From contig NJIE01000008.1 in assembly GCA_002213445.1 (NCBI GenBank), positions 186,001-250,000 of the forward strand: DNA of 64,000 nt, given 5' to 3'. Positions 15,717 to 24,991 of the stretch are shown one piece after another. A program made the translations under genes and the position numbers. This DNA comes from Xenophilus sp. AP218F. Lineage in GTDB: Bacteria; Pseudomonadota; Gammaproteobacteria; Burkholderiales; Chromobacteriaceae. The notes under the pieces were generated by a model, which was given only the letters and a program-made list of their open reading frames with translations, did no database searches and was not told the origin of the DNA. Numbering within the stretch: the first letter of the stretch is position 1; every line of letters starts with the position of its first letter.

Positions 15717-16048
15717 GCTACAGCGACGAACCGCGCATCATCCGCGCCGCAGGCCGCGCGCCGGCCATTCCAAGCCTGGCCGCCATGTTGATGTCCATTC
15801 CGCCCGAGCAGCTGCTGGCGGCGCCCGTGGTGGATGTGCCCAACCGCGAGGTGGCGCAGATGACGCAAATCCGCAGCCGCTTTGCCGGCCGGCGCTTCTG
15901 CCGCAACGATGTCGCCGCCGCGCTGGGCATCCACGAGAACCGCGCCGCGTACCTGGTGCAGAAACTGATCATGGCCGGCATGGCCGCGCATGTGGAGACG
16001 CAGCGCGGCGGCCGGAAGATTTACAAGTTGAGGGGAGAGCGAGAGTGA
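15713..16048 (+). CDS. Small winged-helix-like phage protein
   Basis: 111-aa protein starting at ATG 15713. The C-terminal half (about residues 50-108) looks like a winged helix: FCRNDVAAALGIHENRAAYL as helix-turn-helix, then LIMAGMAAHVETQRGGRKIY as wing. This suggests DNA binding, possibly as a replication or transcription accessory factor. It is in the early operon, with 4-nt overlaps on both sides. Confidence 0.6.
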   Translation: MSYSDEPRIIRAAGRAPAIPSLAAMLMSIPPEQLLAAPVVDVPNREVAQMTQIRSRFAGRRFCRNDVAAALGIHENRAAYLVQKLIMAGMAAHVETQRGGRKIYKLRGERE

Positions 16049-16593
16049 CCACCGCCCTTATCCAGACCGTTTCCGGCCGCTACGTTGACATCTTGCACCC
16101 CTCGCCGGGCGACATCGAGATCCACGACATCGCCCACCACCTGGCGCACTTGTGCCGCTTTGGCGGCGCGTGCCGGCAGTTCTATAGCGTCGCCGAGCAT
16201 TCGGCGCGGGTGGCGGCTGTGCTGCCGCGCCGCCTGCGCCTGGCCGGTTTGCTGCATGACGCAACCGAAGCATACGTGGGCGATGTGGTGAGCCCGATCA
16301 AGCGGATTCTGCCCAGCTACCAGTACGCCGAGGGACTGGTGGCCGAGGCGATCGAGGCCCGCTTTGGCCTGCAGCTGAGCGATGAAGACCGAGCGGCGAT
16401 CCGCCGTGCGGACTTGACGCTGTTGGCAACGGAACGGCGCGACTTGATGCCGCGCGACGATACCGAATGGCCGATTCTGGCCGGGGTGGCTCCCCTGCCG
16501 GAACGCATCAAACCCCTGTCGATCGACGATGCTGTGGCGCAGTTTTGCGTGGTGTACGAGGAGTACGCGCAGCTGGATCTGATCGGCGCTTGA
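16045..16593 (+). CDS. HD-domain 5'-deoxynucleotidase-like protein
   Basis: 182-aa HD phosphohydrolase of the YfbR type, starting with GTG 16045. Metal-binding residues are visible in FYSVAEHSARVA (first His), GLLHDATEAYVGDVVSPIK (the HD pair) and the later RADLTLLATERR segment. YfbR enzymes dephosphorylate deoxynucleoside monophosphates. In a phage this could adjust nucleotide pools during replication or deplete signals or precursors. The activity is inferred from family; the substrate is not known. Overlaps the previous gene by 4 nt. Confidence 0.82.
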   Translation: MTTALIQTVSGRYVDILHPSPGDIEIHDIAHHLAHLCRFGGACRQFYSVAEHSARVAAVLPRRLRLAGLLHDATEAYVGDVVSPIKRILPSYQYAEGLVAEAIEARFGLQLSDEDRAAIRRADLTLLATERRDLMPRDDTEWPILAGVAPLPERIKPLSIDDAVAQFCVVYEEYAQLDLIGA

Positions 16594-16610
16594 ATCAAAC
16601 AGGTGTGGCA

Positions 16611-16997
16611 ATGGCAAATATCAAGACTCTTCTTCCGTTTTCCGCCGACAGGCGCGTTTTCCGCAGCTTTGGCCACGCGATCGTGGCCGAGCATGGGTTG
16701 GTGGCGGTGGCTCCGCTGCACGCCCTGGATGGCAGCTTGCTGGGGCTGGTGGACGGCTGCCCCGTTCCCTGGGACGAAGCCTGCGCGGTGATCGACGCCG
16801 GCGGCGGCGCGCCGGTGGAGCTGGATAGCCGGGATTTCACCGATGTGGTGGCCAGGTTGGCCACCGTTGCGGTGACCGGTTGGCGAATGGCCACGCTGCC
16901 GGCGCTGCGCGCCGTGGTGTTTGGCCACGACAACGGCGTGAAGGTGGCCATCGCCGCCGAGCTGGCGCTTGCCGGCGCCGCACCTGCCTACCAGTAA
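16611..16997 (+). CDS. Hypothetical phage protein
   Basis: 128-aa protein of unknown family, beginning at ATG 16611. It is Ala/Val rich, with VDGCPVPWDEACAVIDAGGG in the middle and GHDNGVKVAIAAELALAGAA near the end. The ribosome site is weak. It is placed between the HD nucleotidase and the primase-helicase in the replication operon. Confidence 0.6.
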   Translation: MANIKTLLPFSADRRVFRSFGHAIVAEHGLVAVAPLHALDGSLLGLVDGCPVPWDEACAVIDAGGGAPVELDSRDFTDVVARLATVAVTGWRMATLPALRAVVFGHDNGVKVAIAAELALAGAAPAYQ

Positions 16998-17009
16998 GAG
17001 AGCAAAACC

Positions 17010-19814
17010 ATGGCATCAAACAACCCGCGGATGGGGGAGTGGTTCGCTCGCCTCAAAGACTTGGACCTGCATGACGTGGCCGACCGGCTGGGCATGAAGC
17101 GCCACGGCAGCAAGGGCAATTACTTCAGCCCGGCGCGCAAGGAGACCCAGCCCAGCTTGTCGATCTACGACGCCAACGGCAGCCGCCGCGCTGGCTGGAA
17201 AGATCACACCACCGGCGACGGCGGCACGGCGATCGACCTGGTGATCTACGCCGGCCTGGCCAATGAGCACATGGAGGCCGCCAAGCTGCTGGGCGACTGG
17301 TTCGGCATCCCGATGCCGAAGCCGGACGCGCCGGCGGCGCAAACCCGCAAGTCCACAGAGGAGTGGATCGCCGACCGCTGCCTGCAGAACACTGACCTGG
17401 TGCTGGACTACCTGCGCGGCCGGGGGATTGCAGAAGAGGCGCTGCAGCGGGCGTTGAAGAGCAAGACGATAGGCTGGAATGAATGGACGTCCACCAAGGT
17501 GGCGCCAGGCGAACCCGGCCACGGCGGCGCGGCGGCCGCCTTCATTGTGCGGACGCTCAATCCGGGGCGGGTGGTGGCGGTGGATCTGCGCTATCAAGAC
17601 CCGGCGCTAAACGGCGGCGTGAAAACCCAATGCCAGGGCGAGAAAAGCGGCTACGGCTGGTACAGCGACCTGCACCGGCTGAAGCGCGCCCATACCGTCT
17701 ACATCGTGGAGTCGCCGGTCAATGCGCTGTCGGTGGAGAGCTGCCACCTGCCGGAGGGGACGGCGGCCTACGCCATCCGCGGCACGGCCAACGTGGACAG
17801 CATCGATTTTTCATTCCTGCGCGGCAAAAAGGTGCTGATCGCCTTGGACCACAGCGACAAGGTAAGCGAGAAGACCGGCCAGCGACCGGGCCTGGCGGCG
17901 GCGTGGCGGCTGAACGAACGGCTGACGGCGCTGGATATCGCCAACCGTTTCGTTGACATGCTGGAGTGGGAGGAGGGAGAGGATATCAACGACGTGCTGC
18001 AAGAGCATGGCGTATCCGAGCTGACGGCAAGGTTGAAGAAGGCAGAGCCGTGGCTGATACCTGGCAACCCGGCTTGCAGCGCAGACGAGGCGCACGGCCG
18101 GCGACGCATCTGGTTGCCCAATCTGGACTGGAATGTGTACTGGCGATTTCGCCAGACTGACGACTTCACCCAGTACGTGCAGGAATTCAAGGATCGTGAG
18201 GATGACGACGGCAACAAGCAACGCAGCGAGGAGATGGGCGATTTGTGCGCCTTTCGCATAGCTGGCTTGAGCCGCCTGCGCATCCAGAGCCATCTGGCAA
18301 CAATCAACGGCACGCCGGACAACCAGCCGGAAACGGTGTTTGGCGTAAGCGCCCAAGTGGCGCGGCACGGCAACACGTTGCAGCGGGCGGTGATCACCGA
18401 CGACAAGATTTTCAGCCTGGATTGGTGGGGCAACCGGTTCGGCTACATCTGGAAGCCCAAGGAGTTCGCAAGGATGATTTCGATTCTGGAGCGCACCGCC
18501 GATATTGGCGCACGCGACGTGGTCAACTTTGTCGGCTTGGCTTGGCGCAATGGAGAGCTGGCAGCGCTGGAAGGCAACGACTGCTATTTCACTGAGCCGA
18601 CCCGGCAGTGCTTGTACCACAACCTGTCCTTCCCCCGCGGCGGACGGCAGGCGGCACGACAGGTGATTGCGGCTTACCAGGAGACGTTCAAGGAGAACGC
18701 CGCCGCCATTCCCATGGTGTGGACGCTGGGGGCGCACCTGAAGATGCTGCTGGGCTTCTACCCGCACTTTGAGATGCAGGCGGACAAAGGCTCTGGCAAG
18801 TCCAAGTTGATGGAGTGCATGCAGCGCAGCTTTTCCTTTCAGGTGCTGTCCGGCCAGATGCTAAAGACCGACCACCGCCGTCGGGCGTCGGTGTCCTATA
18901 CGACCAACCCGGTGGGGTGGGATGAATTCTCCAAGCTGCCCAAGTCCATCTTGACCGACATCGATGGCCTGCTGCAGAGCACATACCGTTTCGAGTTCAC
19001 GCGGATCGGCGCGGCGTTGACGCCATACCTGATGTGCGCGCCGGTGTTGTTGGCCGGCGAGGAGGTGGATATCCAGAGCCTGCAATCGAAGGTTTGCCGC
19101 TCCAAGCTGACCGTGGCCAAGCAAGGCCCGATGATCCCGCACGAGTTGCCGCAGTTCCCGGTGTGGAACTGGCTGCAGTTTCTCGCCAGCGTGGAGCCGG
19201 CGCGCATCCGCGATCTCCACAAAACAATGCTGCGCTACTGCCAGGCGCGCAGCCGCGCTGGCGATGCCGACGCCACCAGCAACCGGATGATGGAGAACTA
19301 CGCCGCCATCCTCTCCGCTTGGCACCTGCTGTGCGAGTTTGCAGAGATCGACGTGGCCCAGGGGCATTTTGTTGAAGACCTGTTGGCGGAGATGAACAGC
19401 CACCTGTCCGAAACCGATGGCACGCGCCTGCCGTGGGTACGCATCATGGAAATCGCCCTGTCCGAGCTTGACGCCCGCCGCTACGACTACCCGCACTGCT
19501 GGGAGGAGAGCGTGGACGAGGAGGGCAAGGAAGACTGGCTGCTGTACCTGCGGCCTGGCCACATCATGGACCACCTGTCCACCGCCAACCACCTGCGCGC
19601 CAAGTTCGACAGCCTGCCGGTGAAGACCGGCCGCATCTTCAAGAGCCAGCTGCTGGCCAGCGGCGTGGTGGCGGTGCGCAACGGCGAGATGATGGACGAC
19701 GTGGAGAAGACCATAGACCGCAGGCGCATCGGCCACATGGTGGCGATCAGCCTGAACAAGCTGGAGGCGCTGGGCATGTCCGCGGCGCCGGAAATCAAGC
19801 TCGACATTCCATAG
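17010..19814 (+). CDS. Phage primase-helicase
   Basis: 934-aa replication protein. Residues about 1-110 resemble a CHC2-like primase DNA-binding domain without a clear zinc cluster (RHGSKGNYFSPARKETQPSL, AGWKDHTTGDGGTAIDLVIY). Residues about 225-330 form a Toprim region with IVESPVNALS and VLIALDHSDK. The C-terminal half has a P-loop ADKGSGKS at about 591-598, and a downstream acidic/hydrophobic strand region typical of phage helicases. It should prime and unwind DNA during phage replication. A GAGAGC site precedes the start. It is the largest gene of the early operon. Confidence 0.85.
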   Translation: MASNNPRMGEWFARLKDLDLHDVADRLGMKRHGSKGNYFSPARKETQPSLSIYDANGSRRAGWKDHTTGDGGTAIDLVIYAGLANEHMEAAKLLGDWFGIPMPKPDAPAAQTRKSTEEWIADRCLQNTDLVLDYLRGRGIAEEALQRALKSKTIGWNEWTSTKVAPGEPGHGGAAAAFIVRTLNPGRVVAVDLRYQDPALNGGVKTQCQGEKSGYGWYSDLHRLKRAHTVYIVESPVNALSVESCHLPEGTAAYAIRGTANVDSIDFSFLRGKKVLIALDHSDKVSEKTGQRPGLAAAWRLNERLTALDIANRFVDMLEWEEGEDINDVLQEHGVSELTARLKKAEPWLIPGNPACSADEAHGRRRIWLPNLDWNVYWRFRQTDDFTQYVQEFKDREDDDGNKQRSEEMGDLCAFRIAGLSRLRIQSHLATINGTPDNQPETVFGVSAQVARHGNTLQRAVITDDKIFSLDWWGNRFGYIWKPKEFARMISILERTADIGARDVVNFVGLAWRNGELAALEGNDCYFTEPTRQCLYHNLSFPRGGRQAARQVIAAYQETFKENAAAIPMVWTLGAHLKMLLGFYPHFEMQADKGSGKSKLMECMQRSFSFQVLSGQMLKTDHRRRASVSYTTNPVGWDEFSKLPKSILTDIDGLLQSTYRFEFTRIGAALTPYLMCAPVLLAGEEVDIQSLQSKVCRSKLTVAKQGPMIPHELPQFPVWNWLQFLASVEPARIRDLHKTMLRYCQARSRAGDADATSNRMMENYAAILSAWHLLCEFAEIDVAQGHFVEDLLAEMNSHLSETDGTRLPWVRIMEIALSELDARRYDYPHCWEESVDEEGKEDWLLYLRPGHIMDHLSTANHLRAKFDSLPVKTGRIFKSQLLASGVVAVRNGEMMDDVEKTIDRRRIGHMVAISLNKLEALGMSAAPEIKLDIP

Positions 19815-19844
19815 CGACTTCGCTTTTCATTTTTGGAGAACAAC

Positions 19845-20108
19845 ATGCAAAACCAAGCACCGCAAGCTTTTGAGCAGTTTTTGAAGATGCCGCCCTCCGA
19901 GCGAGTGGCGTATCTGCAGGGCAAGCCGATCGAAACCCGCCAGCAGGCGGTCATGAACGGTCTGGCCAAGGTGGGAGATCCGGCGGCGGTAAGCGTTTTC
20001 CACCAGGCCGTGGTGGGCGGGGTGCCGCTCGCCGGCTGGCATCTGACGCCGGCGCTGGCACGGCAGGCCGCAATGGGATTTATTGACGAGTGGGACGGGG
20101 AAATGTGA
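19845..20108 (+). CDS. Small hypothetical phage protein
   Basis: 87-aa protein, start ATG 19845 with TGGAG ribosome site. Helical (FEQFLKMPPSERVAYLQGKP; TRQQAVMNGLAKVGD), with acidic DEWDGEM end. Unknown function. It precedes the DUF4224 gene. Confidence 0.6.
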   Translation: MQNQAPQAFEQFLKMPPSERVAYLQGKPIETRQQAVMNGLAKVGDPAAVSVFHQAVVGGVPLAGWHLTPALARQAAMGFIDEWDGEM

Positions 20109-20115
20109 GGACGCC

Positions 20116-20367
20116 ATGGGACCTGTATTCGAGATGCCGATTTCGAGCGAGACGCTGTCTGCTGAAGAGCTGGTAACGATCACCGGCGGCGCGCGCAAGC
20201 GCGATCAAGTGGCGTGGCTGGATGCCAACCGATGGGTCTACTACACCAACCGTGCCGGCGAGCCCGTGGTGGGGCGGCTGTACGCAAGGTTGAAGCTGGC
20301 AGGCATCAATCCTAGCAAATTTGCCGGGGGCGAGCAGTGGTCCCCGGATTTGGGTAATGTGAGGTAA
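20116..20367 (+). CDS. DUF4224 family protein
   Basis: 83-aa protein of the DUF4224 type: an EELVTITGGARKRDQVAWLD opening and WVYYTNRAGEPVVGRLY core. Such proteins commonly lie directly upstream of integrases in prophages, and may serve as excisionase or directionality factor. Start ATG 20116 with GTGAGG ribosome site, immediately after the previous gene. The integrase begins 2 bp after its stop, so the two are probably co-translated. Confidence 0.78.
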   Translation: MGPVFEMPISSETLSAEELVTITGGARKRDQVAWLDANRWVYYTNRAGEPVVGRLYARLKLAGINPSKFAGGEQWSPDLGNVR

Positions 20368-20369
20368 GC

Positions 20370-21434
20370 ATGGCGACGAAGCGTCGGCATCTACCGCCGC
20401 GCATGCTGGAGCGCCGGCGGCGCTTGAAGAGCGGCGAAGAGTGGGTGGGCTACTACTACGATGGCCGGGATGATCAGGGCCGACGCAAGGAGTACCCGCT
20501 GGGGACTGACTTGAACGAGGCCAAGCGCAAGTGGGCGGAGTACGAGTGCAAGCCTGCCCCCGTGGATACCAGCCTGATGGCCTTCATCTTTGATCGCTAC
20601 GAACGGGAAATCATCCCGGGCAAGGCACCGCGGACGCAGCAGGACAATCTGCTGTCCTTGCGCCAGCTGCGCCCGGTGTTTGACTCAGCCCCGGTGGATA
20701 GCATTGCCCCGCAGCATATTGCCCAGTACCGGGACAAGCGGACGGCCAAGGTCCGAGCCAATCGGGAGATATCGCTGTTGTCGCACGTGATCAATATGGC
20801 GCGGGAGTGGGGCTATACCGCGCGGGAAAACCCCGTGCGCGGTGTGCGCAAGAACAAGGAAACGCCGCGCGACTATTACGCCGAGCAGGATGTATGGGAT
20901 GCGGTTTACGCCCAGGCGTCCGAAGAACTGCAGGATGCGATGGATGTGGCGTACCTGACCGGGCAGCGGCCGGCGGACGTGCTGAAAATGCGGGAGACGG
21001 ACATCCGCAAGGGCGCGCTGGAGGTGAAGCAGAACAAGACCAAGGCCAAGCTCCGCATTCTGCTGGATGCGGATGACGGCAGCCGCACCGAGCTTGGCAA
21101 GGTGCTGGACCGCATCCGCCGTCGGCCGCGCAAGGTACGCAGCCTGTTCCTCCTGGCCACGCCGGCAGGCTACCCGTTGAACAAGTGGACCTTGCGTGTG
21201 CGTTGGGACGCCGCTAGGGATGCGGCGATCAAGGCGGCACTGGAGGATGGCAGCCCAGACGGCAAGGAGCTAGCGGTGAGGATTCGCCAGTTCCAGTTCC
21301 GTGACATCCGGCCCAGGGCAGCCAGCGACATCGACAGCCTGGAGCAGGCCAGCGACCTGCTGGGCCACTCGGACAAGCAGATCACGGATACGGTGTATCG
21401 CAGGGTGGGGAAGGTGGTGAAGCCTACCAGGTAG
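20370..21434 (+). CDS. int: Prophage tyrosine integrase
   Basis: 354-aa site-specific recombinase. It has an arm-binding N-terminus (RRRRLKSGEEWVGYYYDGRD), a core-binding domain (about 60-160), and a catalytic domain with R200 (TGQRPADVL), R311/R314 in FRDIRP (the usual His of HxxR is replaced), H333 (LLGHSDKQ) and nucleophile Y343 (VYRRVG). It faces the tRNA-Ser, the presumed attachment locus, from which it is separated by a terminator. It is the last gene of the prophage. Confidence 0.93.
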   Translation: MATKRRHLPPRMLERRRRLKSGEEWVGYYYDGRDDQGRRKEYPLGTDLNEAKRKWAEYECKPAPVDTSLMAFIFDRYEREIIPGKAPRTQQDNLLSLRQLRPVFDSAPVDSIAPQHIAQYRDKRTAKVRANREISLLSHVINMAREWGYTARENPVRGVRKNKETPRDYYAEQDVWDAVYAQASEELQDAMDVAYLTGQRPADVLKMRETDIRKGALEVKQNKTKAKLRILLDADDGSRTELGKVLDRIRRRPRKVRSLFLLATPAGYPLNKWTLRVRWDAARDAAIKAALEDGSPDGKELAVRIRQFQFRDIRPRAASDIDSLEQASDLLGHSDKQITDTVYRRVGKVVKPTR

Positions 21435-21449
21435 TGGCTGGAGAATGAG

Positions 21450-21480
21450 AAAGGCCCGGACGACGTGTCCGGGCCTTTTT
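21450..21480. terminator. Intrinsic terminator between int and tRNA-Ser
   Basis: AAAGGCCCGGAC/GTCCGGGCCTTTTT hairpin with a 5-nt loop, just downstream of the integrase stop and of the tRNA-Ser on the opposite strand. Likely serves both. Confidence 0.92.
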
Positions 21481-21483
21481 ATT

Positions 21484-21571
21484 TGGCGGAGGCTGTGGGA
21501 TTCGAACCCACGGACGGTTGCCCGTCGGCAGTTTTCAAGACTGCTGGTTTAAACCACTCACCCAAACCTCC
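21484..21571 (-). tRNA. tRNA-Ser(UGA), complete
   Basis: 88-nt minus-strand tRNA including encoded CCA. Acceptor arms GGAGGTT/AGCCTCC pair fully (one G-T), the anticodon loop reads CTTGAAA (anticodon TGA), a long variable arm typical of serine tRNAs is present (GACGGGCAACCGTC), and the T loop contains GTTCGAATC. It lies between the integrase and a truncated tRNA-Ser of different sequence, so it is likely the phage-carried replacement copy. Confidence 0.95.
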
Positions 21572-21591
21572 GTGCCTGAAATTAGGCCGAC

Positions 21592-21621
21592 TTGCGGAAA
21601 TGATTCCGCATTTGCGGAAAT
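21592..21621. repeat. Direct and inverted repeats near the attachment site
   Basis: TTGCGGAAAT occurs at 21592-21601 and 21612-21621, with an inverted ATTCCGCA copy between them at 21603-21610. Lying between the intact tRNA-Ser and its truncated partner, these may be integrase or excisionase arm-binding sites. Confidence 0.55.
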
Positions 21622-21659
21622 TAAGCCTTGCTGCACAAGGCTTTCAGGCGGGTTGCAAT

Positions 21660-21701
<42 letters not shown>

Positions 21702-21746
21702 AGAATCGGTGAGAGGCGGCATTGTAGCGTGCGCCGCCGTCTTTGC

Positions 21747-23417
21747 CTAGAGGGCGGCGGCGTTGGAGGCCAGCATTTCCGCGGCGTGCTCGCGCGTGGT
21801 TTGGGTCAGCTCCGCGCCGCCCAGCATGCGGGCGATTTCCAGAATGCGTTGTTCCTGGTCCAGCGGCGCGATCTGGCTGCTGACCCGGCCTTGCCGCTCG
21901 CTTTTGCTGACCTGCCAGTGATGGCGGCCGCAGGAGGCGACTTGGGGCAGGTGGGTGATGCACAGCACCTGGTAGCGTTCGCCCAGCCCGCGCAGCATGT
22001 GGCCGATGACTTCCGCCACCCGGCCGCCGATGCCGACGTCCACCTCGTCGAAGATCAGCGTCGGCACGCTGGCCACCTGGCTGATCACCACCTGCATGGC
22101 CAGGCTGATGCGGGAGAGTTCGCCTCCGGATACCACCTTGGCCAAGGGCCTGAGGCTGGTGCCGGCGTTGGCGGCCACCAGGTATTCGATGGATTCCAGG
22201 CCGTGCGCGCCGGGCTCGGCCAGCGCCGCCAGTTCGATGGCGAAGCGCGAACCGCCCATGGCCAGGCGCTGCATTTCGCCGGCGATGCGATCGGACAGCT
22301 CGCTGGCGGCCTGGCGGCGCTTGCCGGACAAGGCTTCGGCCAGGGTGCGGTAACGCGCCAGGCTGGCGGCTTCGGCCACGCTCAGCGCTTCGATATCGAC
22401 GCTGGCCTCCAGCGCGGCCAATTGGCCTTGCCAGTCCGCCAGTTTCTCGGCGAGGTCGGCCGGCTGCACCCGATACTTGCGGGCAGTGGTCATCAGGAGA
22501 TCGATGCGGCGTTCCACTTCCAGCAGCTGGGACGGGTCCTGATCGATGTCGCTGGCGTAATCGCGCAGGCTGTAGACCACCTCGCGCAGTTCGGCGTCGA
22601 CCGAGTCCAGCAGCGACAGCGTGTCGGCGAGGCGCGGGTCCAGGTTGGCCAGCTTGGAGAGGCGGCTTTGCACCTGGGCCAGCTGGGTGAGGCAGCTGTT
22701 GTCCTGCTCGGACAGCGTGTCCACCGCCAGCTGCGCGCTTTGCACCAGCTCGGCGGCGTTGGCCAGGCGCGAATGGCTCTGGTTGAGCGCGTTCCATTCA
22801 TCCGGCTGCAGGTCGAGTTCAGACAGTTCGTTGATCTGCCAGGTCAGGCGTTCGCGCTCCACCTCGGATTCGCGCGACCGTTTCTCCGCCAGGCTGCGCG
22901 CCTGGCGCGCGGCCTGCCATTCCTGCCAGGCCTTGTGCACGTCGCGGGCGAGGGCGCTGGAGCCGGCGTAGGCGTCCAGCAGCTCGCGCTGGCTGTCTGC
23001 CTTCATCAGCGACTGGTGGGCGTGCTGGCCGTGGATGTCGACCAGGAATTCGCCCAACTGCTTGAGCTGGGCCAGGGTGGCGGCCTGGCCGTTGATGAAG
23101 CTGCGCGAACGGCCGGAGCGGTCGAGCAGCCGGCGCAGCAGCACTACGCCGTCGTCGCCGGTGAGGCTGTTGTCGTCCAGCCAGGCTTGCACTTCCGGGC
23201 GGTCGGCGGTGGAGAATTCGGCGGTGATTTCGGCGCGCTCGGCGCCTTCGCGCACTTGCGCGCCTTCGGCGCGGTCGCCCAGCAGCAGGCCCAGCGCGTC
23301 CAGCAGGATGGATTTGCCGGCGCCGGTTTCGCCGGTGAGCACGGTAAAGCCGGCGCTGAAATCCAGCGCGATGCTGTCGACGATGACGAAGTCTTTTACG
23401 GTCAGCGATAGGAGCAT
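21747..23417 (-). CDS. recN: DNA repair protein RecN
   Basis: 556-aa SMC-like ATPase of double-strand break repair. N-terminal Walker A GETGAGKS at about 29-36; long coiled-coil arms (about 150-360); C-terminal ABC signature VVSGGELSRISLAMQ and Walker B TLIFDEVDVGIGG, followed by CITHLPQVAS. Full length for the family. It is the first chromosomal gene beyond the prophage and lies 20 bp from nadK in the same direction. Normally LexA-regulated, but no SOS box was identified here. Confidence 0.97.
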   Translation of the reverse strand: MLLSLTVKDFVIVDSIALDFSAGFTVLTGETGAGKSILLDALGLLLGDRAEGAQVREGAERAEITAEFSTADRPEVQAWLDDNSLTGDDGVVLLRRLLDRSGRSRSFINGQAATLAQLKQLGEFLVDIHGQHAHQSLMKADSQRELLDAYAGSSALARDVHKAWQEWQAARQARSLAEKRSRESEVERERLTWQINELSELDLQPDEWNALNQSHSRLANAAELVQSAQLAVDTLSEQDNSCLTQLAQVQSRLSKLANLDPRLADTLSLLDSVDAELREVVYSLRDYASDIDQDPSQLLEVERRIDLLMTTARKYRVQPADLAEKLADWQGQLAALEASVDIEALSVAEAASLARYRTLAEALSGKRRQAASELSDRIAGEMQRLAMGGSRFAIELAALAEPGAHGLESIEYLVAANAGTSLRPLAKVVSGGELSRISLAMQVVISQVASVPTLIFDEVDVGIGGRVAEVIGHMLRGLGERYQVLCITHLPQVASCGRHHWQVSKSERQGRVSSQIAPLDQEQRILEIARMLGGAELTQTTREHAAEMLASNAAAL

Positions 23418-23436
23418 GGCGTCGTTTGCTTTGCGG

Positions 23437-24312
23437 TTACAGCAGGCGCTCGCCCCAGTGGAGCTTGTGGCGCAGCATGTCGTAGTAGTTGTAGCCCACC
23501 GGGTGCAGGATGCGCAGCGGGTTGCGGTAGCGGCGGATCAGCACCCGATCCATTTCCATCAGGTCGCAGTGCGACTGGCCATCGAAGTGCACCCGGCCGT
23601 CCAGGCCGCGGGTGAGCATGAATTCCACCTCGCAGGAGTCGTTGACGGCGATGGGGCGGTTGGACAGCGATTGCGGGCAGATCGGCACCAGGGCGATGGC
23701 CTGCAGCGTGGGGTGCAGGATGGGGCCGCCGGCGGCCAGCGAGTAAGCCGTGGAGCCGGTGGGGGTGGAGACGATCAGGCCGTCCGAGCGCTGGCTGTAG
23801 ACGAACTGGTTATCGATGAAGATTTCGAACTCTATCATCGACCCCACCGCGCCGCGGTTGAACACCACGTCGTTGAAGGCCAGCGCGCTGGCGACTTCCG
23901 CTTCCTCGCGGATGACCGAGGCCTGCAGCAGGATGCGGTCTTCCGGGATGAACTCGCCGCGCAGGATGGCGTCCACCGAATCCAGCATCTCGTGCAGCGG
24001 GATGTCGGTCATGAAGCCCAGCCGGCCCTGATTGATGCCTACCAGCGGCACGCGATACGGCGCCAGGAGCCGGGCGATGGACAGCATGGTGCCGTCGCCG
24101 CCCAGCACGATGGCGATGTCGGCCAGCTTGCCCATGTCGCCGCGGTCGATCAGCGCGTGCGGGCCGGCGTCCTCCGGCGCGACGCTGTCCTTGTCGATCA
24201 GCACCGTCGCGCCGCCGGCGGCGAGATGGTCGGCCAGCTCTCGCAAAGAGGCCACGATATTGGGTTTGCCGTGTCTTGCCACCAGGCAGACGTGCTTGAA
24301 CAGTCTTTCCAT
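23437..24312 (-). CDS. nadK: NAD kinase
   Basis: 291-aa NAD(+) kinase, phosphorylating NAD to NADP in the cytosol. Diagnostic motifs: VLGGDGTMLSIAR (GGDGT), GINQGRLGFMTDI, and SDGLIVSTPTGSTAYSLAAGG. Length is normal. It lies just upstream of recN, a common pairing in proteobacteria, and 11 bp after the response regulator gene. Confidence 0.97.
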   Translation of the reverse strand: MERLFKHVCLVARHGKPNIVASLRELADHLAAGGATVLIDKDSVAPEDAGPHALIDRGDMGKLADIAIVLGGDGTMLSIARLLAPYRVPLVGINQGRLGFMTDIPLHEMLDSVDAILRGEFIPEDRILLQASVIREEAEVASALAFNDVVFNRGAVGSMIEFEIFIDNQFVYSQRSDGLIVSTPTGSTAYSLAAGGPILHPTLQAIALVPICPQSLSNRPIAVNDSCEVEFMLTRGLDGRVHFDGQSHCDLMEMDRVLIRRYRNPLRILHPVGYNYYDMLRHKLHWGERLL

Positions 24313-24322
24313 GGCCTCGATT

Positions 24323-24991
24323 TTACTGGTTTGGCGGCGTTTCGTTCAAAAAACTCTCGCCGCTGCGTTTTTTGCCGGTGGCTTCCAGCGCTTTGAGGTA
24401 AAAGCGCACCAGGTCGGCCAGCGAATCGACGCCGAGCTTGCTGAACAGATTGGCTCGGTGCACCTCGATGGTGCGCGGCGACAGGTCCAGTTCGCGGGCG
24501 ATTTCCTTGCTGGACAGGCCGTCGGCCACCAGCTCCAGCACTTCGCGCTCGCGGCCGCTGATGCGCGCGAGCTGGCTCATCACTTCCTGGGTTTCCTCTT
24601 CTTTCTGATGCTGCTGGATGCTCAGCCGGATGCCCTTGCGCAGGCTTTCTATCAGCCGCGATTGGTCGATCGGCTTGGTCAGGAAGTCGATGGCGCCGGT
24701 CTGGAAGGCGCGGCGGCATTGCTCGATGTCGCCGTGGCCGGTGATGAAGACGATGGGGATGTTGATCTCGCGCTGCAACAGCTGTTCTTGCAAGGCGAGG
24801 CCGGTGATCTGCGGCATGCGGATGTCCAGCACCAGGCAGGAAATGTCCTTGCCGCTGTAGCCGGCGAGAAATTCCATGGCGTTGGGGAAGGTGACGGTGC
24901 GCATGCCCTGGGCCGTGATCAGCATGGCCAGAGAGTCCAGGACCGCGGGATCGTCATCGACGATGTAGACGGTGGGCGTGGTGTTGTGCAT
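24323..24991 (-). CDS. FixJ-family response regulator
   Basis: 222-aa two-domain regulator. The receiver domain has the acidic pair in VDDDPAVLDS, phospho-acceptor D56 (LVLDIRMPQ) and K106 (FLTKP). The LuxR/FixJ-type HTH (about 155-205) has ISGREREVLELVADGLSSKE and SPRTIEVHRANLFSKLG. Start ATG 24991 gives the standard receiver N-terminus; its A is shared with the kinase stop (TAATG), so the two are translationally coupled. Target genes cannot be told from the window. Confidence 0.93.
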   Translation of the reverse strand: MHNTTPTVYIVDDDPAVLDSLAMLITAQGMRTVTFPNAMEFLAGYSGKDISCLVLDIRMPQITGLALQEQLLQREINIPIVFITGHGDIEQCRRAFQTGAIDFLTKPIDQSRLIESLRKGIRLSIQQHQKEEETQEVMSQLARISGREREVLELVADGLSSKEIARELDLSPRTIEVHRANLFSKLGVDSLADLVRFYLKALEATGKKRSGESFLNETPPNQ

